This document shows positions 8,977-17,541 of a DNA stretch of 64,000 nucleotides, in pieces. Below the pieces are notes generated by a model. That model ran no database searches. It saw only the letters and a program-made list of their open reading frames with translations, and was not told where the DNA came from. The stretch spans positions 62,001 to 126,000 of the forward strand of contig JBFLYW010000007.1 of the NCBI GenBank assembly GCA_040756515.1. The letters run 5' to 3'. Source of the stretch: DSXH01 sp020724325 (lineage in GTDB: Bacteria; Bacteroidota; Ignavibacteria; Ignavibacteriales; Melioribacteraceae). A program made the translations under genes and the position numbers. Every line of letters begins with the position of its first letter. Position 1 is the stretch's first letter.

Positions 8977-10074
8977 ATGAGAAATAATATTAACGAAAAG
9001 TATATAAGACTCTGCTTTGAATTAGCCCGGCAAGGCGAAGGTTTTGTTAGCCCTAACCCTCTTGTTGGCTGCGTTATTGTTAGAGATGATAAAATAGTTG
9101 TATCTGCATACCATGAAAAATATGGCTCTTTCCATGCAGAAAGAAATGCCATATTAAGAACTTACGAAAGTTTAGCTGGCGCTACACTTTATTGTAATCT
9201 TGAACCATGCATGCATACAAATAAACAAACACCTCCATGTGTTCCTTTAATAATTTCAAGCGGGATTACAAGAGTTGTTATTTCGAATGAGGATACTAAT
9301 CCTAACGTAAATGGGAGGGGAATCCAGCAGCTAAAAAATGCTGGAATAGATGTAGTAACAAGTATCTTAGAAAAAGAAGGAACAGAATTAAATAAATTTT
9401 ACTTCAAAACTCAGAAATGTGGAATTCCTTATATTACTCTAAAGATCGCTGCATCAATGGACGGTATGATTACCGAAAAAGAAGGAAAACAAACCTGGCT
9501 TACCGGAATAGAATCAAAAAAATTTGTACACAGACTCCGTTCTGTTTATGATGCGGTTCTAATCGGGGCTAACACAATTAATATTGATAACCCTCTGCTT
9601 ACGGTAAGAGAAGCTTCCGGAAGAAATCCTAAAAGAATAATTATCGATGGGAAACTTTCTTCCAGATTAGAATCAAAAGTCTTTAATGATTCTGCGGCTG
9701 AAACTTTTGTTTTCTGTTCGGATAAACTCAAAACAGATCAAAAAAAATCCTTTGTTGAAAAGAATATCAATCTAATTGAGATTGAAACCGATGATAACAT
9801 GCACATAAAACTTACTGACATGCTTTCTTACCTAAGTTCACTTAAAATTAATTCCGTCTTGGTTGAGGGTGGTAAGAACATTTTTAAGCAGTTTTTTAAT
9901 TTAGACTTCTTTGATGAACTAATTCACCTTCAGTCTCCTGCCATCCTCTCAAAAGGATTAAGTGTTGTTGATTCCCGTATGTTTAGTAATTTAGTGCAAA
10001 CTAAAAAATTAATTTTAGGAAATGACATAATGTTCCATTACAAAAACCTGAGCAGCAAATGTTTACAGGCTTAA
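8977..10074 (+). CDS. ribD: Bifunctional diaminohydroxyphosphoribosylaminopyrimidine deaminase / reductase
   Basis: Second and third steps of riboflavin synthesis. Residues 1-145 form the zinc deaminase (HAERNAI and PCMHTNKQTPPC give the His and two Cys ligands and the catalytic Glu). Residues from about 147 form the NADPH-dependent reductase (ITLKIAASMDGMI, GANTINIDNPLLTVR, VLVEGGKNI). The stop overlaps ribE by 16 bases. Confidence 0.94.
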   Translation: MRNNINEKYIRLCFELARQGEGFVSPNPLVGCVIVRDDKIVVSAYHEKYGSFHAERNAILRTYESLAGATLYCNLEPCMHTNKQTPPCVPLIISSGITRVVISNEDTNPNVNGRGIQQLKNAGIDVVTSILEKEGTELNKFYFKTQKCGIPYITLKIAASMDGMITEKEGKQTWLTGIESKKFVHRLRSVYDAVLIGANTINIDNPLLTVREASGRNPKRIIIDGKLSSRLESKVFNDSAAETFVFCSDKLKTDQKKSFVEKNINLIEIETDDNMHIKLTDMLSYLSSLKINSVLVEGGKNIFKQFFNLDFFDELIHLQSPAILSKGLSVVDSRMFSNLVQTKKLILGNDIMFHYKNLSSKCLQA

Positions 10075-10700
10075 TTGAAGAAGTAGGCAAAATAATTTCT
10101 TCTAAACCTTTTGGCAGTGGTTTAGCTATCGAAATCTATTCTGAAAAATTAACTAAAGATGCTAAAGTTGGTGATTCCATAGCGGTAAATGGAGTCTGCT
10201 TAACAATTACTAAAATTACAACTAACCACATATACTTTGACGCTGTATTTGAAACTATTAAGAAAAGTACATTGGGCGAGTTAAAAGCTTCTGCTATGGT
10301 AAATCTTGAACCGGCTCTAAAACTTGGACAAAAACTTGGCGGACATTTAGTGCAAGGTCATGTTAACCACATTGGAAAAATAACCGGAATAACAAACAAG
10401 GGTGAAAATTATTTAGTGTCTATTTCATTTCCTTTTGTGTTGCAAAAGTATATTGTAAAAGAAGGTTCTATAGCCATTGATGGTATTAGCCTTACTGTTG
10501 CGCAAATTAATTTAAACGAAATTGTTTGCTCAATAATTCCTCATACTTGGAAGAATACAAACCTTTGTTATAAAAAAATTGGAGAAAAAGTAAACATTGA
10601 AGTGGATATACTGGCAAAATATGCTGAGAACGTTAATGTCGGTTCAACTGTAATTAAAGAAGATATAACTGAAGAATGGTTAAAGAAAATTGGATATTGA
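10059..10700 (+). CDS. ribE: Riboflavin synthase alpha chain
   Basis: Dismutates two 6,7-dimethyl-8-ribityllumazine molecules into riboflavin and the pyrimidine precursor. Seen: the start MFTGLIEEVGKI and two tandem lumazine-binding repeats (VNGVCLTI and IDGISLTV; GGHLVQGHVNH). Length 213 is typical. It overlaps ribD, and its stop is one base from the ribBA start. Confidence 0.95.
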   Translation: MFTGLIEEVGKIISSKPFGSGLAIEIYSEKLTKDAKVGDSIAVNGVCLTITKITTNHIYFDAVFETIKKSTLGELKASAMVNLEPALKLGQKLGGHLVQGHVNHIGKITGITNKGENYLVSISFPFVLQKYIVKEGSIAIDGISLTVAQINLNEIVCSIIPHTWKNTNLCYKKIGEKVNIEVDILAKYAENVNVGSTVIKEDITEEWLKKIGY

Positions 10701-10701
10701 A

Positions 10702-11934
10702 ATGAACAAAGAACAAAATGAATACACCGGTAAATTAAGCACAATCGAAGAAGCCATTAAGGATATTGGCAATGGCAAAATGATTATTGTGATTGACGAT
10801 GCAGACAGGGAGAACGAAGGTGATATAATTGCTGCAGCAGAGTTAATAACGCCGGAACAAATAAACTTTATTACGCGCGAAGCACGCGGGATATTATGTG
10901 TTGCTATCAATGAGAAAAAAGCTAAAGAGCTTGAACTAGACTTGATGGTAAATGATAACACTTCTTTCCATCAAACTCCTTTTACAATTTCAGTTGACTA
11001 TATTCATGGAACTACAACCGGTGTTTCTACTTACGACAGGACTGCAACAATTAAGGCAATTGCCGATGAAAATTCCAAACCAAATGATTTTGCAAGACCC
11101 GGACACATATTTCCTTTAATTGCCAAAAACGGTGGTGTATTAAAGCGTTCGGGACATACTGAAGCAGCTATTGATATTGTCGCTTTAGCCGGATTGAATC
11201 CCATAGGTGTTCTATGCGAAATTCTTCATTACGATGGAACGATGTCTCGTTTGCCGCAGTTAATTGACTTTGCCGCTAAACACAATCTTAAAATTATTTC
11301 TATTGCGGATTTAATTGAGTTTAGAAGAAGAAAAGAGAAATTAGTTAACTGTAAGACTGTTATTAATCTTCCTACTGCCTATGGTGATTTTAAGCTTCAC
11401 CTTTATGAAAATCTGCTCGATCCAAACGACAATTCTGTTGCGCTAGTTAAAGGCAAGTTATCTAATAACATTCCAACTTTGGTACGTGTTCACTCGGAAT
11501 GCTTAACCGGCGATGTTTTTGGTTCTTTAAGATGCGACTGCGGGGAACAATTAACCGCAGCTTTAGAAATGATTGAACGTGAAGGAACGGGAGTTTTGTT
11601 ATACATGAGACAAGAAGGAAGAGGAATTGGAATTGTTAATAAAATTTTGGCTTATGAACTTCAGGATAAAGGAAGCGATACCGTAGAAGCAAATGAGAAA
11701 CTTGGCTTCAAAGCAGATTTACGCGATTATGGTATTGGCGCTCAGATTCTGAAGGATCTCGGATTAACAAAAATTCGCTTAATAACAAACAATCTGAAAA
11801 AGATCATTGGTTTGAATGGATACGATTTAGATATAGTTGAAAGAGTTCCTGTCGAAATTAAGCCAAACAATAACAACACCAGATATTTAAGAACAAAAAA
11901 GGAAAAACTCGGTCATTTATTAACTAGTCTATAA
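10702..11934 (+). CDS. ribBA: Bifunctional 3,4-dihydroxy-2-butanone-4-phosphate synthase / GTP cyclohydrolase II
   Basis: Supplies both riboflavin precursors. The N-terminal half (about 1-210) has DDADRENEGDIIAAAE and FARPGHIFPL of DHBP synthase. The C-terminal half has the cyclohydrolase II zinc motif in GDVFGSLRCDCGEQL and the RQEGRGIG segment. A longer frame exists from a TTG at 10690, but the ATG at 10702, one base after the ribE stop, is the natural coupled start. Both catalytic halves look intact. Confidence 0.94.
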   Translation: MNKEQNEYTGKLSTIEEAIKDIGNGKMIIVIDDADRENEGDIIAAAELITPEQINFITREARGILCVAINEKKAKELELDLMVNDNTSFHQTPFTISVDYIHGTTTGVSTYDRTATIKAIADENSKPNDFARPGHIFPLIAKNGGVLKRSGHTEAAIDIVALAGLNPIGVLCEILHYDGTMSRLPQLIDFAAKHNLKIISIADLIEFRRRKEKLVNCKTVINLPTAYGDFKLHLYENLLDPNDNSVALVKGKLSNNIPTLVRVHSECLTGDVFGSLRCDCGEQLTAALEMIEREGTGVLLYMRQEGRGIGIVNKILAYELQDKGSDTVEANEKLGFKADLRDYGIGAQILKDLGLTKIRLITNNLKKIIGLNGYDLDIVERVPVEIKPNNNNTRYLRTKKEKLGHLLTSL

Positions 11935-11961
11935 TTTCTTATATATATAAAGGAAAATGAA

Positions 11962-12423
11962 ATGCAGATTCTAGAAGGTAATTTATCAGCTAAGGGGAAA
12001 AAATTCGCAATCGTAGTTTCCCGGTTTAATGAGGTTATTTGTAAAAGCTTACTCGCCGGCTCAATTGATTGCTTAAAAAGACATGAATGCTCAGAGAATG
12101 ATGTAACTGTTGCTTATGTTCCAGGTGCATTCGAAATACCCTTTGCCGCAAAAAAAATTGCTGCTTCTAAAAAATTTGATGCGGTTATTTGTCTTGGCGC
12201 GGTTATACGCGGCGCAACTCCTCACTTCAACTACATAGCAGCTGAAGTTTCTAAAGGTGTTGCACATGTAGGTTTAGAAAGTGAAGTGCCTGTAATTTTT
12301 GGAATAATTACATCCGATACTATTGAACAAGCTTTGGAACGCGCTGGAACAAAAGCCGGAAATAAAGGTTGGGATGCTGCAATATCTGCTATTGAGATGG
12401 CAAACTTAATCAGGAATATTTAG
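11962..12423 (+). CDS. ribH: 6,7-dimethyl-8-ribityllumazine synthase
   Basis: Penultimate step of riboflavin synthesis; the family forms 60-mer or pentamer shells. Seen: VVSRFNE near the N-terminus, VPGAFEIPFAAK, CLGAVIRGATPHFNYIAAE and the GxKAGNKG phosphate site. Length 153 is typical. Last gene of the nad-rib cluster; a GGAAA ribosome binding site precedes it after a 27-base gap. Confidence 0.95.
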   Translation: MQILEGNLSAKGKKFAIVVSRFNEVICKSLLAGSIDCLKRHECSENDVTVAYVPGAFEIPFAAKKIAASKKFDAVICLGAVIRGATPHFNYIAAEVSKGVAHVGLESEVPVIFGIITSDTIEQALERAGTKAGNKGWDAAISAIEMANLIRNI

Positions 12424-12548
12424 TTTGCGTATTAACAGCGCTGCTCAATGTTTCTTATAGCAAACTTTAAATCCGTTGTTTACTAAAAAGCTTGGCTGCG
12501 TAGTTATTAAAACTTCTGTGCAAATTAATTCTCAACCTACGAAAACAC

Positions 12549-12570
12549 AAACCCGAATTTCTTCGGGTTT
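12549..12570. terminator. Hairpin terminator downstream of ribH
   Basis: Inverted repeat AACCCGAA...TTCGGGTT with a short loop, flanked by A-rich sequence on the left and T on the right. It can end the nad-rib transcript from the left; a role for the minus-strand tRNA-Ser transcript is also possible. It has few trailing Ts, so efficiency is uncertain. Confidence 0.5.
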
Positions 12571-12571
12571 G

Positions 12572-12628
12572 TTGCGGAGAGTCAGGGATTCTCAGCCGGA
12601 GGCTGATGAGCCTACGGCTCAGAACCCT
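12572..12628 (-). repeat. Partial copy of the tRNA-Ser 3' end interrupted by two hairpins
   Basis: Bases 12572-12591 are identical to 12697-12716, the 3' acceptor and part of the T-arm of the nearby tRNA-Ser. Two adjacent 15-bp palindromes follow, TCAGCCGGAGGCTGA (12592-12606) and TGAGCCTACGGCTCA (12607-12621), then GAACCC resumes the tRNA T-loop sequence. It looks like a tRNA 3'-end scar (old attachment site) that later received palindromic insertions within the T-loop. Confidence 0.6.
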
Positions 12629-12699
12629 CAGCTTGCTGTTTTAATATGTTATCAAAAAATTTTATGCCAAATCCGATTACAAGAAAAAGGTAATTATTG

Positions 12700-12786
12700 C
12701 GGAGAGTCAGGGATTCGAACCCCGGATAGACTTACGCCTATAACGGTTTTCAAGACCGCCGCATTCAACCACTCTGCCAACTCTCC
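12700..12786 (-). tRNA. tRNA-Ser (UGA anticodon)
   Basis: The minus strand folds as an 87-nt class II tRNA. The acceptor stem GGAGAGT pairs with ACTCTCC, with discriminator G at 12700. The anticodon loop is CTTGAAA (anticodon TGA). A long variable arm follows, with the T-arm GGGTTCGAATCC. The CCA end is not encoded. Confidence 0.95.
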
Positions 12787-12922
12787 TTGAATTAGAACTT
12801 TCAAAAAACGGTTACAACAATACAAAAAAATCTCAAAATTCTCCATTTACCTGATTGATTTTCCAGAAATATCGTTTTAATTGGATATATTTGCTCAGCA
12901 TAATACATACCTTGAGGCATAT

Positions 12923-14749
12923 ATGAAAAAATCAATTCTATTATTTCTATTGATAATTACATTTAATTATTGTTCAACTACAGAAAAAACAAACATCAAT
13001 GATATTCCTGAATGGGCTAAAGAAGCAGTCTGGTATCAAATTTTTCCGGAAAGATTTGCTAACGGTGATACCCAAAACGATCCTACTTCAATTGATATGG
13101 AAGGGGCATGGCCCTATTTCACACCTGAAGGATGGCAAATTCATCCATGGAATTCTGACTGGTATAAACTACAGACATGGGAAGCTAAGCTAAATAAAAA
13201 CTTTTACGACATTGTAAACATTAGAAGGTACGGCGGAGATCTTCAAGGAGTAATTGCTAAACTTGATTATCTAAAAGACCTGGGCATAACAGCAATTTAT
13301 CTAAATCCTATTTTTGAATCACCTTCGCTTCACAAATACGATGCTGCTTTCTATCATCATGTAGATAATAACTTTGGACCAGATCCTGAAGGTGATGTAG
13401 AAATTTGGGCAAAAGAAAACCATTCTGATCCGGCAACATGGCAATGGACTTCTGCCGATAAATTATTTCTCAAGTTGATTGAAGAAATTCATAAGCGAAA
13501 TATGAAAATAATTATTGACGGCGTTTTCAACCACACCGGAACACAGTTCTGGGCTTTCAAAGATGTTGTTGCCAACCAGCAAAATTCTCCATACAAAGAC
13601 TGGTTTACTATTAAAAAATGGGATGACCCAAGTACGCCGCAGTCAGAATTTGAATATGCCGGCTGGATGGGAGTAAGAGATTTACCCGAAATTAAAGAAG
13701 ATGAAAATGGAATAATAAAAGGACCCCGCGAACATATACATGCAGTTGTAAAACGATGGATGGACCCTAACGGCGATGGCGATCCATCAGATGGAATTGA
13801 CGGCTGGCGACTTGATGTTGCCGAAATGGTTAATCATAATTTCTGGAAAGAATTCCGGAAATGGGTTAGAGAAATTAATCCAAATGCTTACCTGGTGGGA
13901 GAAGTCTGGTGGGAAGATTGGAATAATTATAAAATGTTTAACGCCGCTCCCTGGCTCGGCGATCAATTTGATGCTGTTATGAATTACCGGTTTACACGTG
14001 CAGTAAAAGATTTTGTTCTTGCAAATGAAATAAAAATATCTGCCGGTGCTTTTGTTGATACATTAAATACAATGATGGAAAACTATAAAGAGAATTTTTA
14101 TGTAATGATGAATCTGTTGGGAAGTCATGATACCGAGCGGCTCGCATCGCTTGCTGTTAATCCTGACGGGCAATATGATCACAAAGGAAATGCAAGAGAT
14201 AATAAAAATTTTGATGTGAGAAAGCCGAATGATGTTGAGTATAAAAGAATAAAACTAGCTTACGGAATTCAATTTACAATACCAGGAGCCCCGCATGTTT
14301 ACTATGGTGATGAGGCTGGTATGTGGGGCGGAGATGACCCCGACTGCCGCAAACCTGCAGTCTGGCAAAATATTGAATATGAGCCGGAAACTACTCACCC
14401 GTTTAGTAACGTTCGCTCTATTGATTCCGTAAAATTTGGTCAGGCGATGTTTGATTGGATCAAAAAATTAGCATATATCAGATCTAACAATAAAGTATTA
14501 TCATTAGGTGAAATAAAATTCGAAATTATTGATCATGATAAAGACATTATTGCTTATAAAAGATTTTTGAATAGTGAGGAGATAATAATTATTATCAATA
14601 GAAATGGAAGTAACTACAACATAGACCTTAATAAGGTAGAATTATTTACTGATAAAAAGAAAATGAATGATCTGATAACAGGAATAAGTTTTGAGCCAAT
14701 GAAAAACTCTTTAGTATTAGGACCATATCAGATAATGATTCTGAAGTAA
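12923..14749 (+). CDS. GH13 alpha-amylase-family glycosidase, lipoprotein
   Basis: Cleaves alpha-glucans, probably on the cell surface or in the periplasm. Seen from the chosen start: a lipoprotein signal ending FNYC, the region I motif DGVFNH, GWRLDVAEMV with nucleophile Asp298, GEVWW with acid/base Glu327, and GSHDTER with stabilising Asp403. The neopullulanase/cyclomaltodextrinase type is suggested by the QIFPERFANGD segment. A longer frame from 12881 would bury the signal peptide, so the ATG at 12923 is preferred. It converges with the Sus genes and is likely part of the same maltodextrin locus. Confidence 0.9.
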   Translation: MKKSILLFLLIITFNYCSTTEKTNINDIPEWAKEAVWYQIFPERFANGDTQNDPTSIDMEGAWPYFTPEGWQIHPWNSDWYKLQTWEAKLNKNFYDIVNIRRYGGDLQGVIAKLDYLKDLGITAIYLNPIFESPSLHKYDAAFYHHVDNNFGPDPEGDVEIWAKENHSDPATWQWTSADKLFLKLIEEIHKRNMKIIIDGVFNHTGTQFWAFKDVVANQQNSPYKDWFTIKKWDDPSTPQSEFEYAGWMGVRDLPEIKEDENGIIKGPREHIHAVVKRWMDPNGDGDPSDGIDGWRLDVAEMVNHNFWKEFRKWVREINPNAYLVGEVWWEDWNNYKMFNAAPWLGDQFDAVMNYRFTRAVKDFVLANEIKISAGAFVDTLNTMMENYKENFYVMMNLLGSHDTERLASLAVNPDGQYDHKGNARDNKNFDVRKPNDVEYKRIKLAYGIQFTIPGAPHVYYGDEAGMWGGDDPDCRKPAVWQNIEYEPETTHPFSNVRSIDSVKFGQAMFDWIKKLAYIRSNNKVLSLGEIKFEIIDHDKDIIAYKRFLNSEEIIIIINRNGSNYNIDLNKVELFTDKKKMNDLITGISFEPMKNSLVLGPYQIMILK

Positions 14750-14771
14750 ATTGAAGAGTAAGAGTAATAAG

Positions 14772-14801
14772 AAGGCTGCCCACAATTAAGGCAGCCTTTT
14801 T
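14772..14801. terminator. Bidirectional terminator between GH13 and susE genes
   Basis: Perfect 9-bp stem AAGGCTGCC / GGCAGCCTT (14772-14780 and 14790-14798) with a 9-base loop and a T-run on the plus side. It sits between two convergent genes, so it may serve both. Confidence 0.85.
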
Positions 14802-14811
14802 TGATTACCAA

Positions 14812-15870
14812 TTAGTTCTTCTTAACTGTATAAGTTAGTTTAACAGGATCAAAACGGATTGTATAATTAGCAGCAGCGCTTAATGCTATATTGGCACCAC
14901 CGGCTTCAAGAGTTCCATCGGCTCCATTATCACCATAATTAAGATCCCATCCGTCATTTGCTCTAAACTTAAACTCACCCGCTCTAAAATCAGCGGTTAT
15001 TTCCCACAACTTACGTTGACCGTTATAAAACAGATCTACATCTCTCGACCAATCGTATGGCGGAACAGCCGAACCGATTACTCCCCAATCATCAGTTTTG
15101 TTAAGAGTAATTGTTTTAGCATTTACGTCAACAGTAACTGAATAGACACCAGAAATAACAGAGAAATTGCCGCCGGCTGGGTCTAAAGTACCAGAATAAT
15201 TATTACCGGTTTTTGTTAATGTGCCGCCGAAATTTGTTCCGCTCCAGCTTGGTATAAGTGTAATTTTGAATTCAGTATTTGGATTTGTTCCGTCTTTTAT
15301 ACGGATAATTCCTTGATAGACAGAATTAAATCCGTAAGAGTATAATCTTCCGTTTTCTGCACCGGGGGACCAACCCTGATAAGCGCCGGGTACATAGATC
15401 ATTGGATAATTTATAACTGCATCATACGGAGTAAAGCTTCTTGATCTGGTATCGGAATAAACCGGTGGAACAGATAATGTTACAGTGGCACCAATTCTGT
15501 AATAAACAGTAACTGGTGAACCGATAGCGTAATTCCATGATAAAAGAAGAGTATTCATATCACCTACTTTTACTGTACCAGTAAGGTTCTGAGTATTGAA
15601 CAGAGTGGCAACATTGCTGGAGAAATCATTTTTGGGAGATACCTGTAAACTATAAGTAACAGAAGAAGAGAAACCGAAATCTGCTGCACCCCAGGAAAAC
15701 TTTAGTGTGCTGTCTGCAAAGTTTACGTTAAACTGTCCCGTAAAAGAGAGATCCGCAAGTGCCGGCTTGGTAGGATTAGAACTTATTGTAGGTTCTGTTA
15801 TATCTCTTTCGCAAGAGATAAACGTTAAACCAATTACCGCTATAAATAGGGTTAATAATATTTTTTTCAT
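14812..15870 (-). CDS. SusE/SusF-like outer-membrane starch-binding lipoprotein
   Basis: Surface lipoprotein expected to bind glycan for a SusCD transporter. Seen: a lipoprotein signal MKKILLTLFIAVIGLTFISC (Cys20), an Ig-like N-terminal domain (about 30-130) and two C-terminal carbohydrate-binding-like beta domains ending YTIRFDPVKLTYTVKKN, as in SusE/F proteins. The start has an AAGGA site 8 bases upstream. It is the third gene of the minus-strand susC-susD-susE operon. Sequence in this family is poorly conserved, so ligand identity comes from context. Confidence 0.8.
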   Translation of the reverse strand: MKKILLTLFIAVIGLTFISCERDITEPTISSNPTKPALADLSFTGQFNVNFADSTLKFSWGAADFGFSSSVTYSLQVSPKNDFSSNVATLFNTQNLTGTVKVGDMNTLLLSWNYAIGSPVTVYYRIGATVTLSVPPVYSDTRSRSFTPYDAVINYPMIYVPGAYQGWSPGAENGRLYSYGFNSVYQGIIRIKDGTNPNTEFKITLIPSWSGTNFGGTLTKTGNNYSGTLDPAGGNFSVISGVYSVTVDVNAKTITLNKTDDWGVIGSAVPPYDWSRDVDLFYNGQRKLWEITADFRAGEFKFRANDGWDLNYGDNGADGTLEAGGANIALSAAANYTIRFDPVKLTYTVKKN

Positions 15871-15904
15871 TTTTATTTTCCTTGAACTTATTTACTAGTC
15901 ATTT

Positions 15905-17521
15905 TTAATAGCCAGGATTCTGAACCAGATTCGGATTTGCGTTTAAGTCATTTATCGGAATCGGATACAAATCCCTGTGAGCACTTGTCTGAATACCATT
16001 TTTAACTTTTCCTTTCCATTCCCAAACATACGGACCACTTGTAAACTGACCGAAACGTACCAGGTCGGTTCTTCTATGCCCTTCCCAATATAATTCGCGG
16101 GCACGTTCATCTAATAGGAAATTTAGAGTTAAAGTTGCAGCAGTAACGTTTCCTGTATTGTTACCGTAAGCACGCTGTCTTAGGGCATTAACATAATTAA
16201 CTGCTGTGTTTATATCCCCGCCCGATCCGCCTCTTAGAACAGCTTCAGCGTACATTAAATATGCATCTGCTAAGCGGAACATAGGAAAATCTGTGCTTAC
16301 AAAAGTTGGGTGTGCATTTGGTGCAGCAGCTCCTGTTGAAGTAACATTTTTGAATTTAGTTACACCAATTCCATGTGTAAAAGTACCAACATTTGTAATT
16401 TCCCACTGCCATTTAGAATTATCGAAGAAGAACATGCCTCTTTTATCTGCGCCGCGGTATTGAGTTGTGTTAGCAAAATTACTTTCACTTATATTGAATT
16501 TGGCAACAAAATCTTTAATGGTTCTAATACCGCCCCATCCGCCGTCAATTCCAAACAAAGGCATTCCGCCGCCATTGGATGCGTGGAGTAGAAAAGTCAT
16601 TCCGCCGTATTGCTGAGTATTTTGTCCATCAAATGCAATAGTGAAAACGATTTCTGCGCTTTTATTATTATCGGCTGTAAACAGGTGTTCATAATTAGAT
16701 TCAAGAGAATAACCGGCAGCAATAACTCTATTGATATAAGTAAGTGCATCGGTATATTTTTCAGTTCCGGTATAAACTTTTGCATTTAAGTATAATTTAG
16801 CAAGTAAGAACCATGCTGCTCCTCTATCTGCTCTTGCATATTCATTTTGTCTTGCCGGAACAAGCTCTAGTTCAATTTCTTTCAGTTCTTTTTCGATATA
16901 ATTAAATAATTCGGGTCTTGTAATTCTCTTTGGGAAGAAAGCGCCGGGTTTATCGGCTTCGGTTACAAACGGAACATTACCAAACATATCAATTGCATGC
17001 CAGTATGATAGAGCGCGCAAGAAACGTGCTTCTGCTTTAAATGCTTTAAGGTCGGTTAAGAATGAACCCGAAGCAGAGCCAATTTTTTCATCTGCATTTC
17101 TGATAAATTCATTACAGATTGTTATTGTATAGAATATTCTTGAATAGAGAGCGGTTAGGAAGACATCATTAGGCGCCCATGTATGCCAATGAAAATCTTT
17201 AATTGTTGCATCATCCCAAGCAATTATAGCTTCATCGGTTGAAAGCTCCTGAAGTCCCCAGTATTGGCGGAGATAATTACCAAAGTTTTCGTCAATTCCG
17301 GCAATATCCGGACTTCCGCCGCCGCCGCCGGTCTGACCACTGATTGCATAGCTGGCATATAATTTAGCCAGAGCTTTTTTATATGCTGCCTGATCCTTAA
17401 ATACGTTGTTAAGTGTATTTACATTTGGATCTATCGGCTCTACATTCAAATCATTTACACACGATGTAAAAATGAATGCAGAGATTAATACTGCTATAGT
17501 TAAAAAAGATATTTTTTTCAT
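15905..17521 (-). CDS. RagB/SusD family nutrient-uptake lipoprotein
   Basis: Surface glycan-capture partner that caps the SusC barrel. Seen: a lipoprotein signal ending FTSCVND, TPR-like helices (FKAEARFLRALSYWHAIDMFGNVP) and the C-terminal LLDERARELYWEGHRRTDLVRFG signature. Length is typical of SusD. I prefer the ATG at 17521 over one two codons upstream (17527) because AGGA lies 8 bases before it but only 2 bases before the earlier one. Confidence 0.93.
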   Translation of the reverse strand: MKKISFLTIAVLISAFIFTSCVNDLNVEPIDPNVNTLNNVFKDQAAYKKALAKLYASYAISGQTGGGGGSPDIAGIDENFGNYLRQYWGLQELSTDEAIIAWDDATIKDFHWHTWAPNDVFLTALYSRIFYTITICNEFIRNADEKIGSASGSFLTDLKAFKAEARFLRALSYWHAIDMFGNVPFVTEADKPGAFFPKRITRPELFNYIEKELKEIELELVPARQNEYARADRGAAWFLLAKLYLNAKVYTGTEKYTDALTYINRVIAAGYSLESNYEHLFTADNNKSAEIVFTIAFDGQNTQQYGGMTFLLHASNGGGMPLFGIDGGWGGIRTIKDFVAKFNISESNFANTTQYRGADKRGMFFFDNSKWQWEITNVGTFTHGIGVTKFKNVTSTGAAAPNAHPTFVSTDFPMFRLADAYLMYAEAVLRGGSGGDINTAVNYVNALRQRAYGNNTGNVTAATLTLNFLLDERARELYWEGHRRTDLVRFGQFTSGPYVWEWKGKVKNGIQTSAHRDLYPIPINDLNANPNLVQNPGY

Positions 17522-17541
17522 TTTCATTTTCCTTCAAAATA

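Noticed and set aside
12476..12790. Plus-strand open frame of 104 codons
   Set aside because: It runs through the terminator, the tRNA-Ser fragment and the antisense of tRNA-Ser; no ribosome binding site and no protein-like pattern.
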